Shown here: positions 1 to 16,706 of the stretch, in pieces
Layout of the letters: each line of letters opens with the position of its first letter
How positions within the stretch are numbered: the stretch's first letter is position 1
Assembly: GCA_032718475.1 (NCBI GenBank)
Contig: JAUCBJ010005712.1
Coordinates: forward strand, 81,059 to 145,058
Reading direction: 5' to 3'
Origin: Nemertoderma westbladi
Taxonomy: Eukaryota; Xenacoelomorpha; Nemertodermatida; Nemertodermatidae
Length of the DNA: 64,000 nt
Made by a program: the position numbers and the translations under genes
The notes under the pieces: model-generated
Databases searched by the model: none
Seen by the model: only the letters and a program-made list of their open reading frames with translations
What the model was told of the DNA's origin: nothing

Positions 1-2159
1 TAGAATAGAATACACAGATAGAATAGAATACACAGATAGAATAGAATACACAGATAGAATAGAATAGAATACACAGATAGAATAGAATACACAGATAGAA
101 TAGAATAGAATACACAGATAGAATAGAATACACAGATAGAATAGAATACACAGATAGAATAGAATACACAGATAGAATAGAATACACAGATAGAATAGAA
201 TACACAGATAGAATAGAATACACAGATAGAATAGAATTCACAGATAGAATAGAATTCACAGATAGAATAGAATACACAGATAGAATAGAATACACAGATA
301 GAATAGAATAGAATACACAGATATAATAGAATACACAGATAGAATAGAATTCACAGATAGAATAGAATTCACAGATAGAATAGAATACACAGATAGAATA
401 GAATACACAGATAGAATAGAATAGAATACACAGATATAATAGAATACACAGATAGAATAGAATTCACAGATAGAATAGAATTCACAGATAGAATAGAATA
501 CACAGATAGAATAGAATACACAGATAGAATAGAATAGAATACACAGATATAATAGAATACACAGATAGAATAGAATTCACAGATAGAATAGAATACACAG
601 ATAGAATAGAATACACAGATAGAATAGAATAGAATACACAGATATAATAGAATACACAGATAGAATAGAATAGAATACACAGATATAATAGAATACACAG
701 ATAGAATAGAATTCACAGATAGAATAGAATAGAATACACAGATATAATAGAATACACAGATAGAATAGAATACACAGATAGAATAGAATACACATATAGA
801 ATAGAATAGAATACACAGATATAATAGAATACACAGATAGAATAGAATACACAGATAGAATAGAATACACAGATAGAATAGAATAGAATACACAGATATA
901 ATAGAATACACAGATAGAATAGAATACACAGATAGAATAGAATACACAGATAGAATAGAATAGAATACACAGATATAATAGAATACACAGATAGAATAGA
1001 ATACACAGATAGAATAGAATACACAGATAGAATAGAATACACAGATATAATAGAATACACAGATAGAATAGAATACACATATAGAATAGAATACACAGAT
1101 AGAATAGAATACACAGATAGAATAGAATACACAGATAGAATAGAATGCACAGATAGAATAGAATACACAGATAGAATAGAATACACAGATAGAATAGAAT
1201 ACACAGATAGAATAGAATACACAGATAGAATAGAATACACAGATAGAATAGAATAGAATACACAGATAGAATAGAATACACAGATAGAATAGAATAGAAT
1301 ACACAGATATAATAGAATACACAGATAGAATAGAATTCACAGATAGAATAGAATAGAATACACAGATATAATAGAATACACAGATAGAATAGAATACACA
1401 GATAGAATAGAATACACATATAGAATAGAATACACAGATAGAATAGAATACACAGATAGAATAGAATACACAGATAGAATAGAATACACAGATAGAATAG
1501 AATACACAGATAGAATAGAATAGAATACACAGATAGAATAGAATACACAGATAGAATAGAATAGAATACACAGATAGAATAGAATACACAGATAGAATAG
1601 AATACACAGATAGAATAGAATACACAGATAGAATAGAATACACAGATAGAATAGAATACACAGATAGAATAGAATACACAGATAGAATAGAATTCACAGA
1701 TAGAATAGAATTCACAGATAGAATAGAATACACAGATAGAATAGAATACACAGATAGAATAGAATAGAATACACAGATATAATAGAATACACAGATAGAA
1801 TAGAATTCACAGATAGAATAGAATTCACAGATAGAATAGAATACACAGATAGAATAGAATACACAGATAGAATAGAATAGAATACACAGATATAATAGAA
1901 TACACAGATAGAATAGAATTCACAGATAGAATAGAATTCACAGATAGAATAGAATACACAGATAGAATAGAATACACAGATAGAATAGAATAGAATACAC
2001 AGATATAATAGAATACACAGATAGAATAGAATTCACAGATAGAATAGAATACACAGATAGAATAGAATACACAGATAGAATAGAATAGAATACACAGATA
2101 TAATAGAATACACAGATAGAATAGAATTCACAGATAGAATAGAATAGAATACACAGATA

Positions 2160-4985
2160 TAATAGAATACACAGATAGAATAGAATACACAGATAGAATA
2201 GAATACACAGATAGAATAGAATACACAGATAGAATAGAATACACAGATAGAATAGAATACACAGATAGAATAGAATACACAGATAGAATAGAATACACAG
2301 ATAGAATAGAATACACAGATAGAATAGAATACACAGATAGAATAGAATACACAGATAGAATAGAATACACAGATAGAATAGAATAGAATACACAGATAGA
2401 ATAGAATACACAGATAGAATAGAATACACAGACAGAATAGAATAGAATACACAGATAGAATAGAATACACAGATAGAATAGAATACACAGATAGAATAGA
2501 ATACACAGACAGAATAGAATAGAATACACAGATAGAATAGAATACACAGATAGAATAGAATACACAGATAGAATAGAATAGAATACACAGATAGAATAGA
2601 ATACACAGATAGAATAGAATACACAGATAGAATAGAATACACAGATAGAATAGAATACACAGATAGAATAGAATACACAGATAGAATAGAATAGAATACA
2701 CAGATAGAATAGAATACACAGATAGAATAGAATACACAGATAGAATAGAATACACAGATAGAATAGAATACACAGATAGAATAGAATACACAGATAGAAT
2801 AGAATACACAGATAGAATAGAATAGAATACACAGATAGAATAGAATACACAGATAGAATAGAATACACAGATAGAATAGAATACACAGATAGAATAGAAT
2901 ACACAGATAGAATAGAATACACAGATAGAATAGAATACACAGATAGAATAGAATAGAATACACAGATAGAATAGAATACACAGATAGAATAGAATACACA
3001 GATAGAATAGAATACACAGATAGAATAGAATACACAGATAGAATAGAATACACAGATAGAATAGAATACACAGATAGAATAGAATAGAATACACAGATAG
3101 AATAGAATACACAGATAGAATAGAATACACAGATAGAATAGAATACACAGATAGAATAGAATACACAGATAGAATAGAATACACAGATAGAATAGAATAC
3201 ACAGATAGAATAGAATACACAGATAGAATAGAATACACAGATAGAATAGAATACACAGATAGAATAGAATAGAATACACAGATAGAATAGAATACACAGA
3301 TAGAATAGAATACACAGATAGAATAGAATACACAGATAGAATAGAATACACAGATAGAATAGAATACACAGATAGAATAGAATACACAGATAGAATAGAA
3401 TACACAGATAGAATAGAATACACAGATAGAATAGAATACACAGATAGAATAGAATACACAGATAGAATAGAATACACAGATAGAATAGAATACACAGATA
3501 GAATAGAATACACAGATAGAATAGAATACACAGATAGAATAGAATACACAGATAGAATAGAATACACAGATAGAATAGAATACACAGATAGAATAGAATA
3601 CACAGATAGAATAGAATACACAGATAGAATAGAATACACAGATAGAATAGAATACACAGATAGAATAGAATACACAGATAGAATAGAATACACAGATAGA
3701 ATAGAATAGAATACACAGATAGAATAGAATACACAGATAGAATAGAATACACAGATAGAATAGAATACACAGATAGAATAGAATACACAGATAGAATAGA
3801 ATACACAGATAGAATAGAATACACAGATAGAATAGAATACACAGATAGAATAGAATACACAGATAGAATAGAATACACAGATAGAATAGAATACACAGAT
3901 AGAATAGAATAGAATACACAGATAGAATAGAATACACAGATAGAATAGAATACACAGATAGAATAGAATACACAGATAGAATAGAATACACAGATAGAAT
4001 AGAATACACAGATAGAATAGAATACACAGATAGAATAGAATACACAGATAGAATAGAATACACAGATAGAATAGAATACACAGATAGAATAGAATACACA
4101 GATAGAATAGAATACACAGATAGAATAGAATAGAATACACAGATAGAATAGAATACACAGATAGAATAGAATACACAGATAGAATAGAATACACAGATAG
4201 AATAGAATAGAATACACAGATAGAATAGAATACACAGATAGAATAGAATACACAGATAGAATAGAATACACAGATAGAATAGAATACACAGATAGAATAG
4301 AATACACAGATAGAATAGAATACACAGATAGAATAGAATACACAGATAGAATAGAATACACAGATAGAATAGAATAGAATACACAGATAGAATAGAATAC
4401 ACAGATAGAATAGAATACACAGATAGAATAGAATAGAATACACAGATAGAATAGAATACACAGATAGAATAGAATACACAGATAGAATAGAATACACAGA
4501 TAGAATAGAATACACAGATAGAATAGAATAGAATACACAGATAGAATAGAATACACAGATAGAATAGAATACACAGATAGAATAGAATACACAGATAGAA
4601 TAGAATACACAGATAGAATAGAATACACAGATAGAATAGAATACACAGATAGAATAGAATAGAATACACAGATAGAATAGAATACACAGATAGAATAGAA
4701 TAGAATACACAGATAGAATAGAATAAATACACAGATAGAATAGAATAGAATAGAATACACAGATAGAATAGAATACACAGATAGAATAGAATACACAGAT
4801 AGAATAGAATACACAGATAGAATAGAATACACAGATAGAATAGAATACACAGATAGAATAGAATACACAGATAGAATAAATAGAATACACAGATAGAATA
4901 GAATACACAGATAGAATAGAATACACAGATAGAATAGAATACACAGATAGAATAGAATACACAGATAGAATAGAATACACAGATA
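2160..4985. repeat. Homogeneous sub-domain of the 18-bp satellite
   Basis: Here nearly every unit is the consensus 18-mer or the 23-mer. The GATATAATA, CATATAG and TTCACAG variants common on both sides are essentially absent; I see only two GACAGAAT variants, near 2431 and 2510. Two irregular junctions (TAAATAC near 4724 and AATAAATAG near 4876) lie near its right end. The pattern suggests a recently homogenised or amplified block. Confidence 0.7.
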
Positions 4986-6171
4986 GAATAGAATTCACAG
5001 ATAGAATAGAATACACAGATAGAATAGAATACACAGATAGAATAGAATAGAATACACAGATATAATAGAATACACAGATAGAATAGAATAGAATACACAG
5101 ATAGAATAGAATACACAGATAGAATAGAATACACAGATAGAATAGAATACACAGATAGAATAGAATACACATATAGAATAGAATACACAGATAGAATAGA
5201 ATACACAGATAGAATAGAATACACAGATAGAATAGAATACACAGATAGAATAGAATTCACAGATAGAATAGAATACACAGATAGAATAGAATACACAGAT
5301 AGAATAGAATAGAATACACAGATATAATAGAATACACAGATAGAATAGAATACACAGATAGAATAGAATACACAGATAGAATAGAATACACAGATAGAAT
5401 AGAATACACAGATAGAATAGAATACACAGATAGAATAGAATACACAGATAGAATAGAATACACAGATAGAATAGAATTCACAGATAGAATAGAATACACA
5501 GATAGAATAGAATACACAGATAGAATAGAATAGAATACACAGATATAATAGAATACACAGATAGAATAGAATACACAGATAGAATAGAATACACAGATAG
5601 AATAGAATACACAGATAGAATAGAATACACAGATAGAATAGAATACACAGATAGAATAGAATACACAGATAGAATAGAATACACAGATAGAATAGAATAC
5701 ACAGATAGAATAGAATACACAGATAGAATAGAATACACAGATAGAATAGAATACACAGATAGAATAGAATACACAGATAGAATAGAATACACAGATAGAA
5801 TAGAATAGAATACACAGATATAATAGAATACACATATAGAATAGAATACACAGATAGAATAGAATACACAGATAGAATAGAATACACAGATAGAATAGAA
5901 TACACAGATAGAATAGAATACACAGATAGAATAGACTACACAGATAGAATAGAATACACAGATGGAATAGAATACACAGATAGAATAGAATACACAGATA
6001 GAATAGAATAGAATACACAGATAGAATAGAATACACAGATAGAATAGAATAGAATACACAGATATAATAGAATACACAGATAGAATAGAATTCACAGATA
6101 GAATAGAATAGAATACACAGATATAATAGAATACACAGATAGAATAGAATACACAGATAGAATAGAATACA

Positions 6172-9100
6172 CATATAGAATAGAATACACAGATAGAATA
6201 GAATACACAGATAGAATAGAATACACAGATAGAATAGAATACACAGATAGAATAGAATACACAGATAGAATAGAATAGAATACACAGATAGAATAGAATA
6301 CACAGATAGAATAGAATAGAATACACAGATAGAATAGAATACACAGATAGAATAGAATACACAGATAGAATAGAATACACAGATAGAATAGAATACACAG
6401 ATAGAATAGAATACACAGATAGAATAGAATACACAGATAGAATAGAATTCACAGATAGAATAGAATTCACAGATAGAATAGAATACACAGATAGAATAGA
6501 ATACACAGATAGAATAGAATAGAATACACAGATATAATAGAATACACAGATAGAATAGAATTCACAGATAGAATAGAATTCACAGATAGAATAGAATACA
6601 CAGATAGAATAGAATACACAGATAGAATAGAATAGAATACACAGATATAATAGAATACACAGATAGAATAGAATTCACAGATAGAATAGAATTCACAGAT
6701 AGAATAGAATACACAGATAGAATAGAATACACAGATAGAATAGAATAGAATACACAGATAGAATAGAATACACAGATAGAATAGAATTCACAGATAGAAT
6801 AGAATACACAGATAGAATAGAATACACAGATAGAATAGAATAGAATACACAGATATAATAGAATACACAGATAGAATAGAATTCACAGACAGAATAGAAT
6901 AGAATACACAGATATAATAGAATACACAGATAGAATAGAATACACAGATAGAATAGAATACACATATAGAATAGAATACACAGATAGAATAGAATACACA
7001 GATAGAATAGAATACACAGATAGAATAGAATACACAGATAGAATAGAATTCACAGATAGAATAGAATTCACAGATAGAATAGAATACACAGATAGAATAG
7101 AATTCACAGATAGAATAGAATAGAATACACAGATATAATAGAATACACAGATAGAATAGAATACACAGATAGAATAGAATACACATATAGAATAGAATAC
7201 ACAGATAGAATAGAATACACAGATAGAATAGAATACACAGATAGAATAGAATACACAGATAGAATAGAATTCACAGATAGAATAGAATACACAGATAGAA
7301 TAGAATACACAGATAGAATAGAATAGAATACACAGATATAATAGAATACACAGATAGAATAGAATACACAGATAGAATAGAATACACATATAGAATAGAA
7401 TACAGAGATAGAATATAATACACAGATAGAATAGAATACACATATAGAATAGAATACACAGATAGAATAGAATACACAGATAGAATAGAATACACAGATA
7501 GAATAGAATACACATATAGAATATAATACACAGATAGAATAGAATACACAGATAGAATCGAATACACATATAGAATATAATACACAGATAGAATAGAATA
7601 CACAGATAGAATAGAATACACAGATAGAATAGAATACACAGATAGAATAGAATACACAGATAGAATAGAATACACATATAGAATAGAATACACAGATAGA
7701 ATAGAATACACAGATAGAATAGAATACACAGATAGAATAGAATACACAGATAGAATAGAATACACATATAGAATAGAATACACAGATAGAATAGAATACA
7801 CAGATAGAATAGAATACACAGATAGAATAGAATACACAGATAGAATAGAATACACAGATAGAATAGAATACACAGATAGAATAGAATTCACAGATAGAAT
7901 AGAATACACAGATAGAATAGAATACACAGATAGAATAGAATAGAATACACAGATATAATAGAATACACAGATAGAATAGAATACACAGATAGAATAGAAT
8001 ACACATATAGAATAGAATACACATATAGAATAGAATACACAGATATAATAGAATACACAGATAGAATAGAATACACAGATAGAATAGAATACACAGATAG
8101 AATAGAATACACAGATAGAATAGAATACACAGATAGAATAGAATACACAGATAGAATAGAATTCACAGATAGAATAGAATACACAGATAGAATAGAATAC
8201 ACAGATAGAATAGAATAGAATACACAGATATAATAGAATACACAGATAGAATAGAATAGAATACACAGATAGAATAGAATACACAGATAGAATAGAATAC
8301 ACAGATAGAATAGAATACACAGATAGAATAGAATACACATATAGAATAGAATACACAGATAGAATAGAATACACAGATAGAATAGAATACACAGATAGAA
8401 TAGAATACACAGATAGAATAGAATTCACAGATAGAATAGAATACACAGATAGAATAGAATACACAGATAGAATAGAATAGAATACACAGATATAATAGAA
8501 TACACAGATAGAATAGAATACACAGATAGAATAGAATACACAGATAGAATAGAATACACAGATAGAATAGAATACACAGATAGAATAGAATACACAGATA
8601 GAATAGAATACACAGATAGAATAGAATACACAGATAGAATAGAATTCACAGATAGAATAGAATACACAGATAGAATAGAATACACAGATAGAATAGAATA
8701 GAATACACAGATATAATAGAATACACAGATAGAATAGAATACACAGATAGAATAGAATACACATATAGAATAGAATACACATATAGAATAGAATACACAG
8801 ATATAATAGAATACACAGATAGAATAGAATACACATATAGAATAGAATACACAGATAGAATAGAATACACAGATAGAATAGAATACACAGATAGAATAGA
8901 ATACACAGATAGAATAGAATTCACAGATAGAATAGAATACACAGATAGAATAGAATACACAGATAGAATAGAATAGAATACACAGATATAATAGAATACA
9001 CAGATAGAATAGAATACACAATAGAATACACAGATAGAATAGAATACACAGATAGAATAGAATACACAGATAGAATAGAATACACATATAGAATAGAATA

Positions 9101-12100
9101 CACAGATAGAATAGAATACACAGATAGAATAGAATACACAGATAGAATAGAATACACAGATAGAATAGAATTCACAGATAGAATAGAATACACAGATAGA
9201 ATAGAATACACAGATAGAATAGAATAGAATACACAGATATAATAGAATACACAGATAGAATAGAATACACAGATAGAATAGAATACACAGATAGAATAGA
9301 ATACACAGATAGAATAGAATACACAGATAGAATAGAATTCACAGATAGAATAGAATACACAGATAGAATAGAATAGAATACACAGATATAATAGAATACA
9401 CAGATATAATAGAATACACAGATAGAATAGAATACACAGATAGAATAGAATACACAGATAGAATAGAATACACAAATAGAATAGAATACACAGATAGAAT
9501 AGAATACACAGATAGAATAGAATACAAAGATAGAATAGAATACACAGATAAAATAGAATACACAGATAGAATAGAATACACAGATACAATAGAATACACA
9601 TATAGAATAGAATACACAGATAGAATAGAATACAAAGATGGAATATAATACAAAGATGGAATAGAATACACAGATAGAATAGAATACACAGATAGAATAG
9701 AATACACAGATACAATAGAATACACATATAGAATAGAATACACATATAGAATAGAATACACAGATAGAATAGAATACAAAGATGGAATAGAATACACAGA
9801 TAGAATAGAATACACAGATAGAATAGAATACACAGATAGAATAGAATACACAGATAGAATAGAATACACAGATAGAATAGAATACACAGATAGAATAGAA
9901 TTCACAGATAGAATAGAATACACAGATAGAATAGAATACAAAGATGGAATAGAATACACAGATAGAATAGAATACACAGATAGAATAGAATACACAGATA
10001 GAATAGAATACAGAGATAGAATATAATACACAGATAGAATAGAATACACAGATAGAATAGAATACACAGATAGAATAGAATACACAGATAGAATAGAATA
10101 CACAGATAGAATAGAATACACAGACAGAATAGAATACACAGATAGAATAGAATAGAATACACAGATAGAATAGAATACACAGATATAATAGAATACACAG
10201 ATAGAATAGAATACACAGATAGAATATAATACACAGATGGAATAGAGTACACAGATAGAATAGAATACACAGATAGAATAGAATACACAGATAGAATAGA
10301 ATACACAGATATAATAGAATACACAGATAGAATAGAATACACAGACAGAATAGAATACACAGATAGAATAGAATAGAATACACAGATAGAATAGAATACA
10401 CAGATAGAATAGAATACACAGATAGAATAGAATAGAATACACAGATAGAATAGAATACACAGATATAATAGAATACACAGATAGAATAGAATACACAGAT
10501 AGAATAGAATACACAGATAGAATAGAATAGAATACACAGATAGAATAGAATACACAGATATAATAGAATACACAGATAGAATAGAATACACAGATATAAT
10601 AGAATACACAGATAGAATAGAATACACAGACAGAATAGAATACACAGATAGAATAGAATAGAATACACAGACAGAATAGAATACACAGATAGAATAGAAT
10701 AGAATACACAGATAGAATAGAATATAATACACAGATAGAATAGAATAGAATAGAATACACAGATAGAATAGAATACACAGATATAATAGAATACACAGAT
10801 AGAATAGAATACACAGATATAATAGAATACACAGATAGAATAGAATACACAGACAGAATAGAATACACAGATAGAATATAATAGAATACACAGATAGAAT
10901 AGAATACACATATAGAATAGAATACACAGATAGAATAGAATACACAGATAGAATAGAATACACAGATAGAATAGAATACACAGATAGAATAGAATTCACA
11001 GATAGAATAGAATACACAGATAGAATAGAATACACAGATAGAATAGAATAGAATACACAGATATAATAGAATACACAGATAGAATAGAATAGAATACACA
11101 GATAGAATAGAATACACAGATAGAATAGAATACACAGATAGAATAGAATACACAGATAGAATAGAATACACATATAGAATAGAATACACAGATAGAATAG
11201 AATACACAGATAGAATAGAATACACAGATAGAATAGAATACACAGATAGAATAGAATTCACAGATAGAATAGAATACACAGATAGAATAGAATACACAGA
11301 TAGAATAGAATAGAATACACAGATATAATAGAATACACAGATAGAATAGAATACACAGATAGAATAGAATACACAGATAGAATAGAATACACAGATAGAA
11401 TAGAATACACAGATAGAATAGAATACACAGATAGAATAGAATACACAGATAGAATAGAATACACAGATAGAATAGAATTCACAGATAGAATAGAATACAC
11501 AGATAGAATAGAATACACAGATAGAATAGAATAGAATACACAGATATAATAGAATACACAGATAGAATAGAATACACAGATAGAATAGAATACACATATA
11601 GAATAGAATACACATATAGAATAGAATACACAGATATAATAGAATACACAGATAGAATAGAATACACATATAGAATAGAATACACAGATAGAATAGAATA
11701 CACAGATAGAATAGAATACACAGATAGAATAGAATACACAGATAGAATAGAATTCACAGATAGAATAGAATACACAGATAGAATAGAATACACAGATAGA
11801 ATAGAATAGAATACACAGATATAATAGAATACACAGATAGAATAGAATACACAATAGAATACACAGATAGAATAGAATACACAGATAGAATAGAATACAC
11901 AGATAGAATAGAATACACATATAGAATAGAATACACAGATAGAATAGAATACACAGATAGAATAGAATACACAGATAGAATAGAATACACAGATAGAATA
12001 GAATTCACAGATAGAATAGAATACACAGATAGAATAGAATACACAGATAGAATAGAATAGAATACACAGATATAATAGAATACACAGATAGAATAGAATA

Positions 12101-15100
12101 CACAGATAGAATAGAATACACAGATAGAATAGAATACACAGATAGAATAGAATACACAGATAGAATAGAATTCACAGATAGAATAGAATACACAGATAGA
12201 ATAGAATAGAATACACAGATATAATAGAATACACAGATATAATAGAATACACAGATAGAATAGAATACACAGATAGAATAGAATACACAGATAGAATAGA
12301 ATACACAAATAGAATAGAATACACAGATAGAATAGAATACACAGATAGAATAGAATACAAAGATAGAATAGAATACACAGATAAAATAGAATACACAGAT
12401 AGAATAGAATACACAGATACAATAGAATACACATATAGAATAGAATACACAGATAGAATAGAATACAAAGATGGAATATAATACAAAGATGGAATAGAAT
12501 ACACAGATAGAATAGAATACACAGATAGAATAGAATACACAGATACAATAGAATACACATATAGAATAGAATACACATATAGAATAGAATACACAGATAG
12601 AATAGAATACAAAGATGGAATAGAATACACAGATAGAATAGAATACACAGATAGAATAGAATACACAGATAGAATAGAATACACAGATAGAATAGAATAC
12701 ACAGATAGAATAGAATACACAGATAGAATAGAATTCACAGATAGAATAGAATACACAGATAGAATAGAATACAAAGATGGAATAGAATACACAGATAGAA
12801 TAGAATACACAGATAGAATAGAATACACAGATAGAATAGAATACAGAGATAGAATATAATACACAGATAGAATAGAATACACAGATAGAATAGAATACAC
12901 AGATAGAATAGAATACACAGATAGAATAGAATACACAGATAGAATAGAATACACAGACAGAATAGAATACACAGATAGAATAGAATAGAATACACAGATA
13001 GAATAGAATACACAGATATAATAGAATACACAGATAGAATAGAATACACAGATAGAATATAATACACAGATGGAATAGAGTACACAGATAGAATAGAATA
13101 CACAGATAGAATAGAATACACAGATAGAATAGAATACACAGATATAATAGAATACACAGATAGAATAGAATACACAGACAGAATAGAATACACAGATAGA
13201 ATAGAATAGAATACACAGATAGAATAGAATACACAGATAGAATAGAATACACAGATAGAATAGAATAGAATACACAGATAGAATAGAATACACAGATATA
13301 ATAGAATACACAGATAGAATAGAATACACAGATAGAATAGAATACACAGATAGAATAGAATAGAATACACAGATAGAATAGAATACACAGATATAATAGA
13401 ATACACAGATAGAATAGAATACACAGATATAATAGAATACACAGATAGAATAGAATACACAGACAGAATAGAATACACAGATAGAATAGAATAGAATACA
13501 CAGACAGAATAGAATACACAGATAGAATAGAATAGAATACACAGATAGAATAGAATATAATACACAGATAGAATAGAATAGAATAGAATACACAGATAGA
13601 ATAGAATACACAGATATAATAGAATACACAGATAGAATAGAATACACAGATATAATAGAATACACAGATAGAATAGAATACACAGACAGAATAGAATACA
13701 CAGATAGAATAGAATAGAATACACAGATAGAATAGAATACACAGATAGAATAGAATACACAGATAGAATAGAATACACAGATAGAATAGAATACACAGAT
13801 AGAATAGAATACACAGATAGAATAGAATACACAGATAGAATAGAATACACAGATAGAATAGAATACACAGATAGAATAGAATACACAGATAGAATAGAAT
13901 ACACAGATAGAATAGAATACACAGATAGAATAGAATACACAGATAGAATAGAATACACAGATAGAATAGAATACACAGATAGAATAGAATACAGAGATAG
14001 AATATAATACACAGATAGAATAGAATACACAGATAGAATAGAATACACAGATAGAATAGAATACACAGATAGAATAGAATACACAGATAGAATAGAATAC
14101 ACAGATAGAATAGAATACACAGATAGAATAGAATACACAGATAGAATAGAATACACAGATAGAATAGAATACACAGATAGAATAGAATACACAGATAGAA
14201 TAGAATACAGAGATAGAATATAATACACAGATAGAATAGAATACAGAGATAGAATAGAATACACAGATAGAATAGAATACAGAGATAGAATAGAATACAC
14301 AGATAGAATAGAATACAGAGATAGAATATAATACACAGATAGAATAGAATACAGAGATAGAATAGAATACACAGATAGAATAGAATACACAGATAGAATA
14401 GAATACACAGATAGAATAGAATACACAGATAGAATAGAATACACAGATAGAATAGAATACAGAGATAGAATATAATACACAGATAGAATAGAATACACAG
14501 ATAGCATAGAATACACAGATAGAATAGAATACACAGATAGAATAGAATACAGAGATAGAATATAATACACAGATAGAATAGAATACACAGATAGAATAGA
14601 ATACACAGATAGAATAGAATACACAGATAGAATAGAATACACAGATAGAATAGAATACAGAGATAGAATATAATACACAGATAGAATAGAATACACAGAT
14701 AGAATAGAATACACAGATAGAATAGAATACACAGATAGAATAGAATACACAGATAGAATAGAATACACAGATAGAATAGAATACACAGATAGAATAGAAT
14801 ACACAGATAGAATAGAATACACAGATAGAATAGAATACAGAGATAGAATATAATACACAGATAGAATAGAATACACAGATAGAATAGAATACACAGATAG
14901 AATAGAATACACAGATAGATTAGAATACACAGATAGAATAGAATACAGAGATAGAATATAATACACAGATAGAATAGAATACACAGATAGAATAGAATAC
15001 ACAGATAGAATAGAATACACAGATAGAATAGAATACACAGATAGAATAGAATACACAGATAGAATAGAATACACAGATAGAATAGATTACAGAGATAGAA

Positions 15101-15125
15101 TAGATTACAGAGATAGAATATAATA
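6172..15125. repeat. Higher-order satellite copy A
   Basis: This block recurs downstream at a constant offset of 10,535 bp. Rare markers pair exactly: CATATAG 6172/16707, GAATCGAAT 7556/18091, GATAAAATAG 9547/20082 and 12380/22915, ATAGCATAG 14501/25036, AGATTAG 14917/25452. Inside it a further 2,833-bp tandem duplication is visible (9547 to 12380). Only scattered single-base differences separate the copies where I compared them. Confidence 0.85.
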
Positions 15126-16706
15126 CACAGATAGAATATAATACACAGATATAATAGAATACACAGATAGAATAGAATACACAGATAGAATAGAATACAC
15201 AGATAGAATAGAATACACAGATAGAATAGAATACACAGATAGAATAGAATACACATATAGAATAGAATACACATATAGAATAGAATACACATATAGAATA
15301 GAATACACATATAGAATAGAATACACAGATAGAATAGAATACACAGATAGAATAGAATACACATATAGAATAGAATACACAGATAGAATAGAATACACAG
15401 ATAGAATAGAATACACAGATAGAATAGAATACACAGATAGAATAGAAAACACAGATAGAATAGAATACACATATAGAATAGAATACACAGATAGAATAGA
15501 ATACACAGATAGAATAGAATACACAGATAGAATAGAATACACAGATAGAATAGAATACACAGACAGAATAGAATAGAATACACAGATAGAATAGAATACA
15601 CAGATAGAATAGAATACACAGATAGAATAGAATACACAGATAGAATAGAATACACAGATAGAATAGAATACACAGATAGAATAGAATACACAGATAGAAT
15701 AGAATACACAGATAGAATAGAATACACAGATAGAATAGAATACACAGATAGAATAGAATACACAGATAGAATAGAATACACAGATAGAATAGAATACACA
15801 GATAGAATAGAATACACAGATAGAATAGAATACACAGATAGAATAGAATACACAGATAGAATAGAATACACAGATAGAATAGAATAGAATACACAGATAG
15901 AATAGAATACACAGATAGAATAGAATACACAGATAGAATAGAATACACAGATAGAATAGAATAGAATACACAGATATAATAGAATACACAGATAGAATAG
16001 AATACACAGATAGAATAGAATAGAATACACAGATATAATAGAATACACAGATAGAATAGAATACACAGATAGAATAGAATACACAATAGAATAGAATAGA
16101 ATACACAGATATAATAGAATACACAGATAGAATAGAATACACAGATAGAATAGAATACACAGATAGAATAGAATAGAATACACAGATATAATAGAATACA
16201 CAGATAGAATAGAATACACAGATAGAATAGAATACACAGATAGAATAGAATAGAATACACAGATAGAATAGAATACACAGATAGAATAGAATACACAGAT
16301 AGAATAGAATACACAGATAGAATAGAATACACAGATAGAATAGAATACACAGATAGAATAGAATACACATATAGAATAGAATACACAGATAGAATAGAAT
16401 ACACAGATAGAATAGAATACACAGATAGAATAGAATACACAGATAGAATAGAATACACAGATAGAATAGAATACACAGATAGAATAGAATACACAGATAG
16501 AATAGAATACACAGATAGAATAGAATACACAGATAGAATAGAATAGAATACACAGATAGAATAGAATACACAGATAGAATAGAATAGAATACACAGATAT
16601 AATAGAATACACAGATAGAATAGAATACACAGATAGAATAGAATAGAATACACAGATAGAATAGAATACACAGATAGAATAGAATACACAGATAGAATAG
16701 AATACA

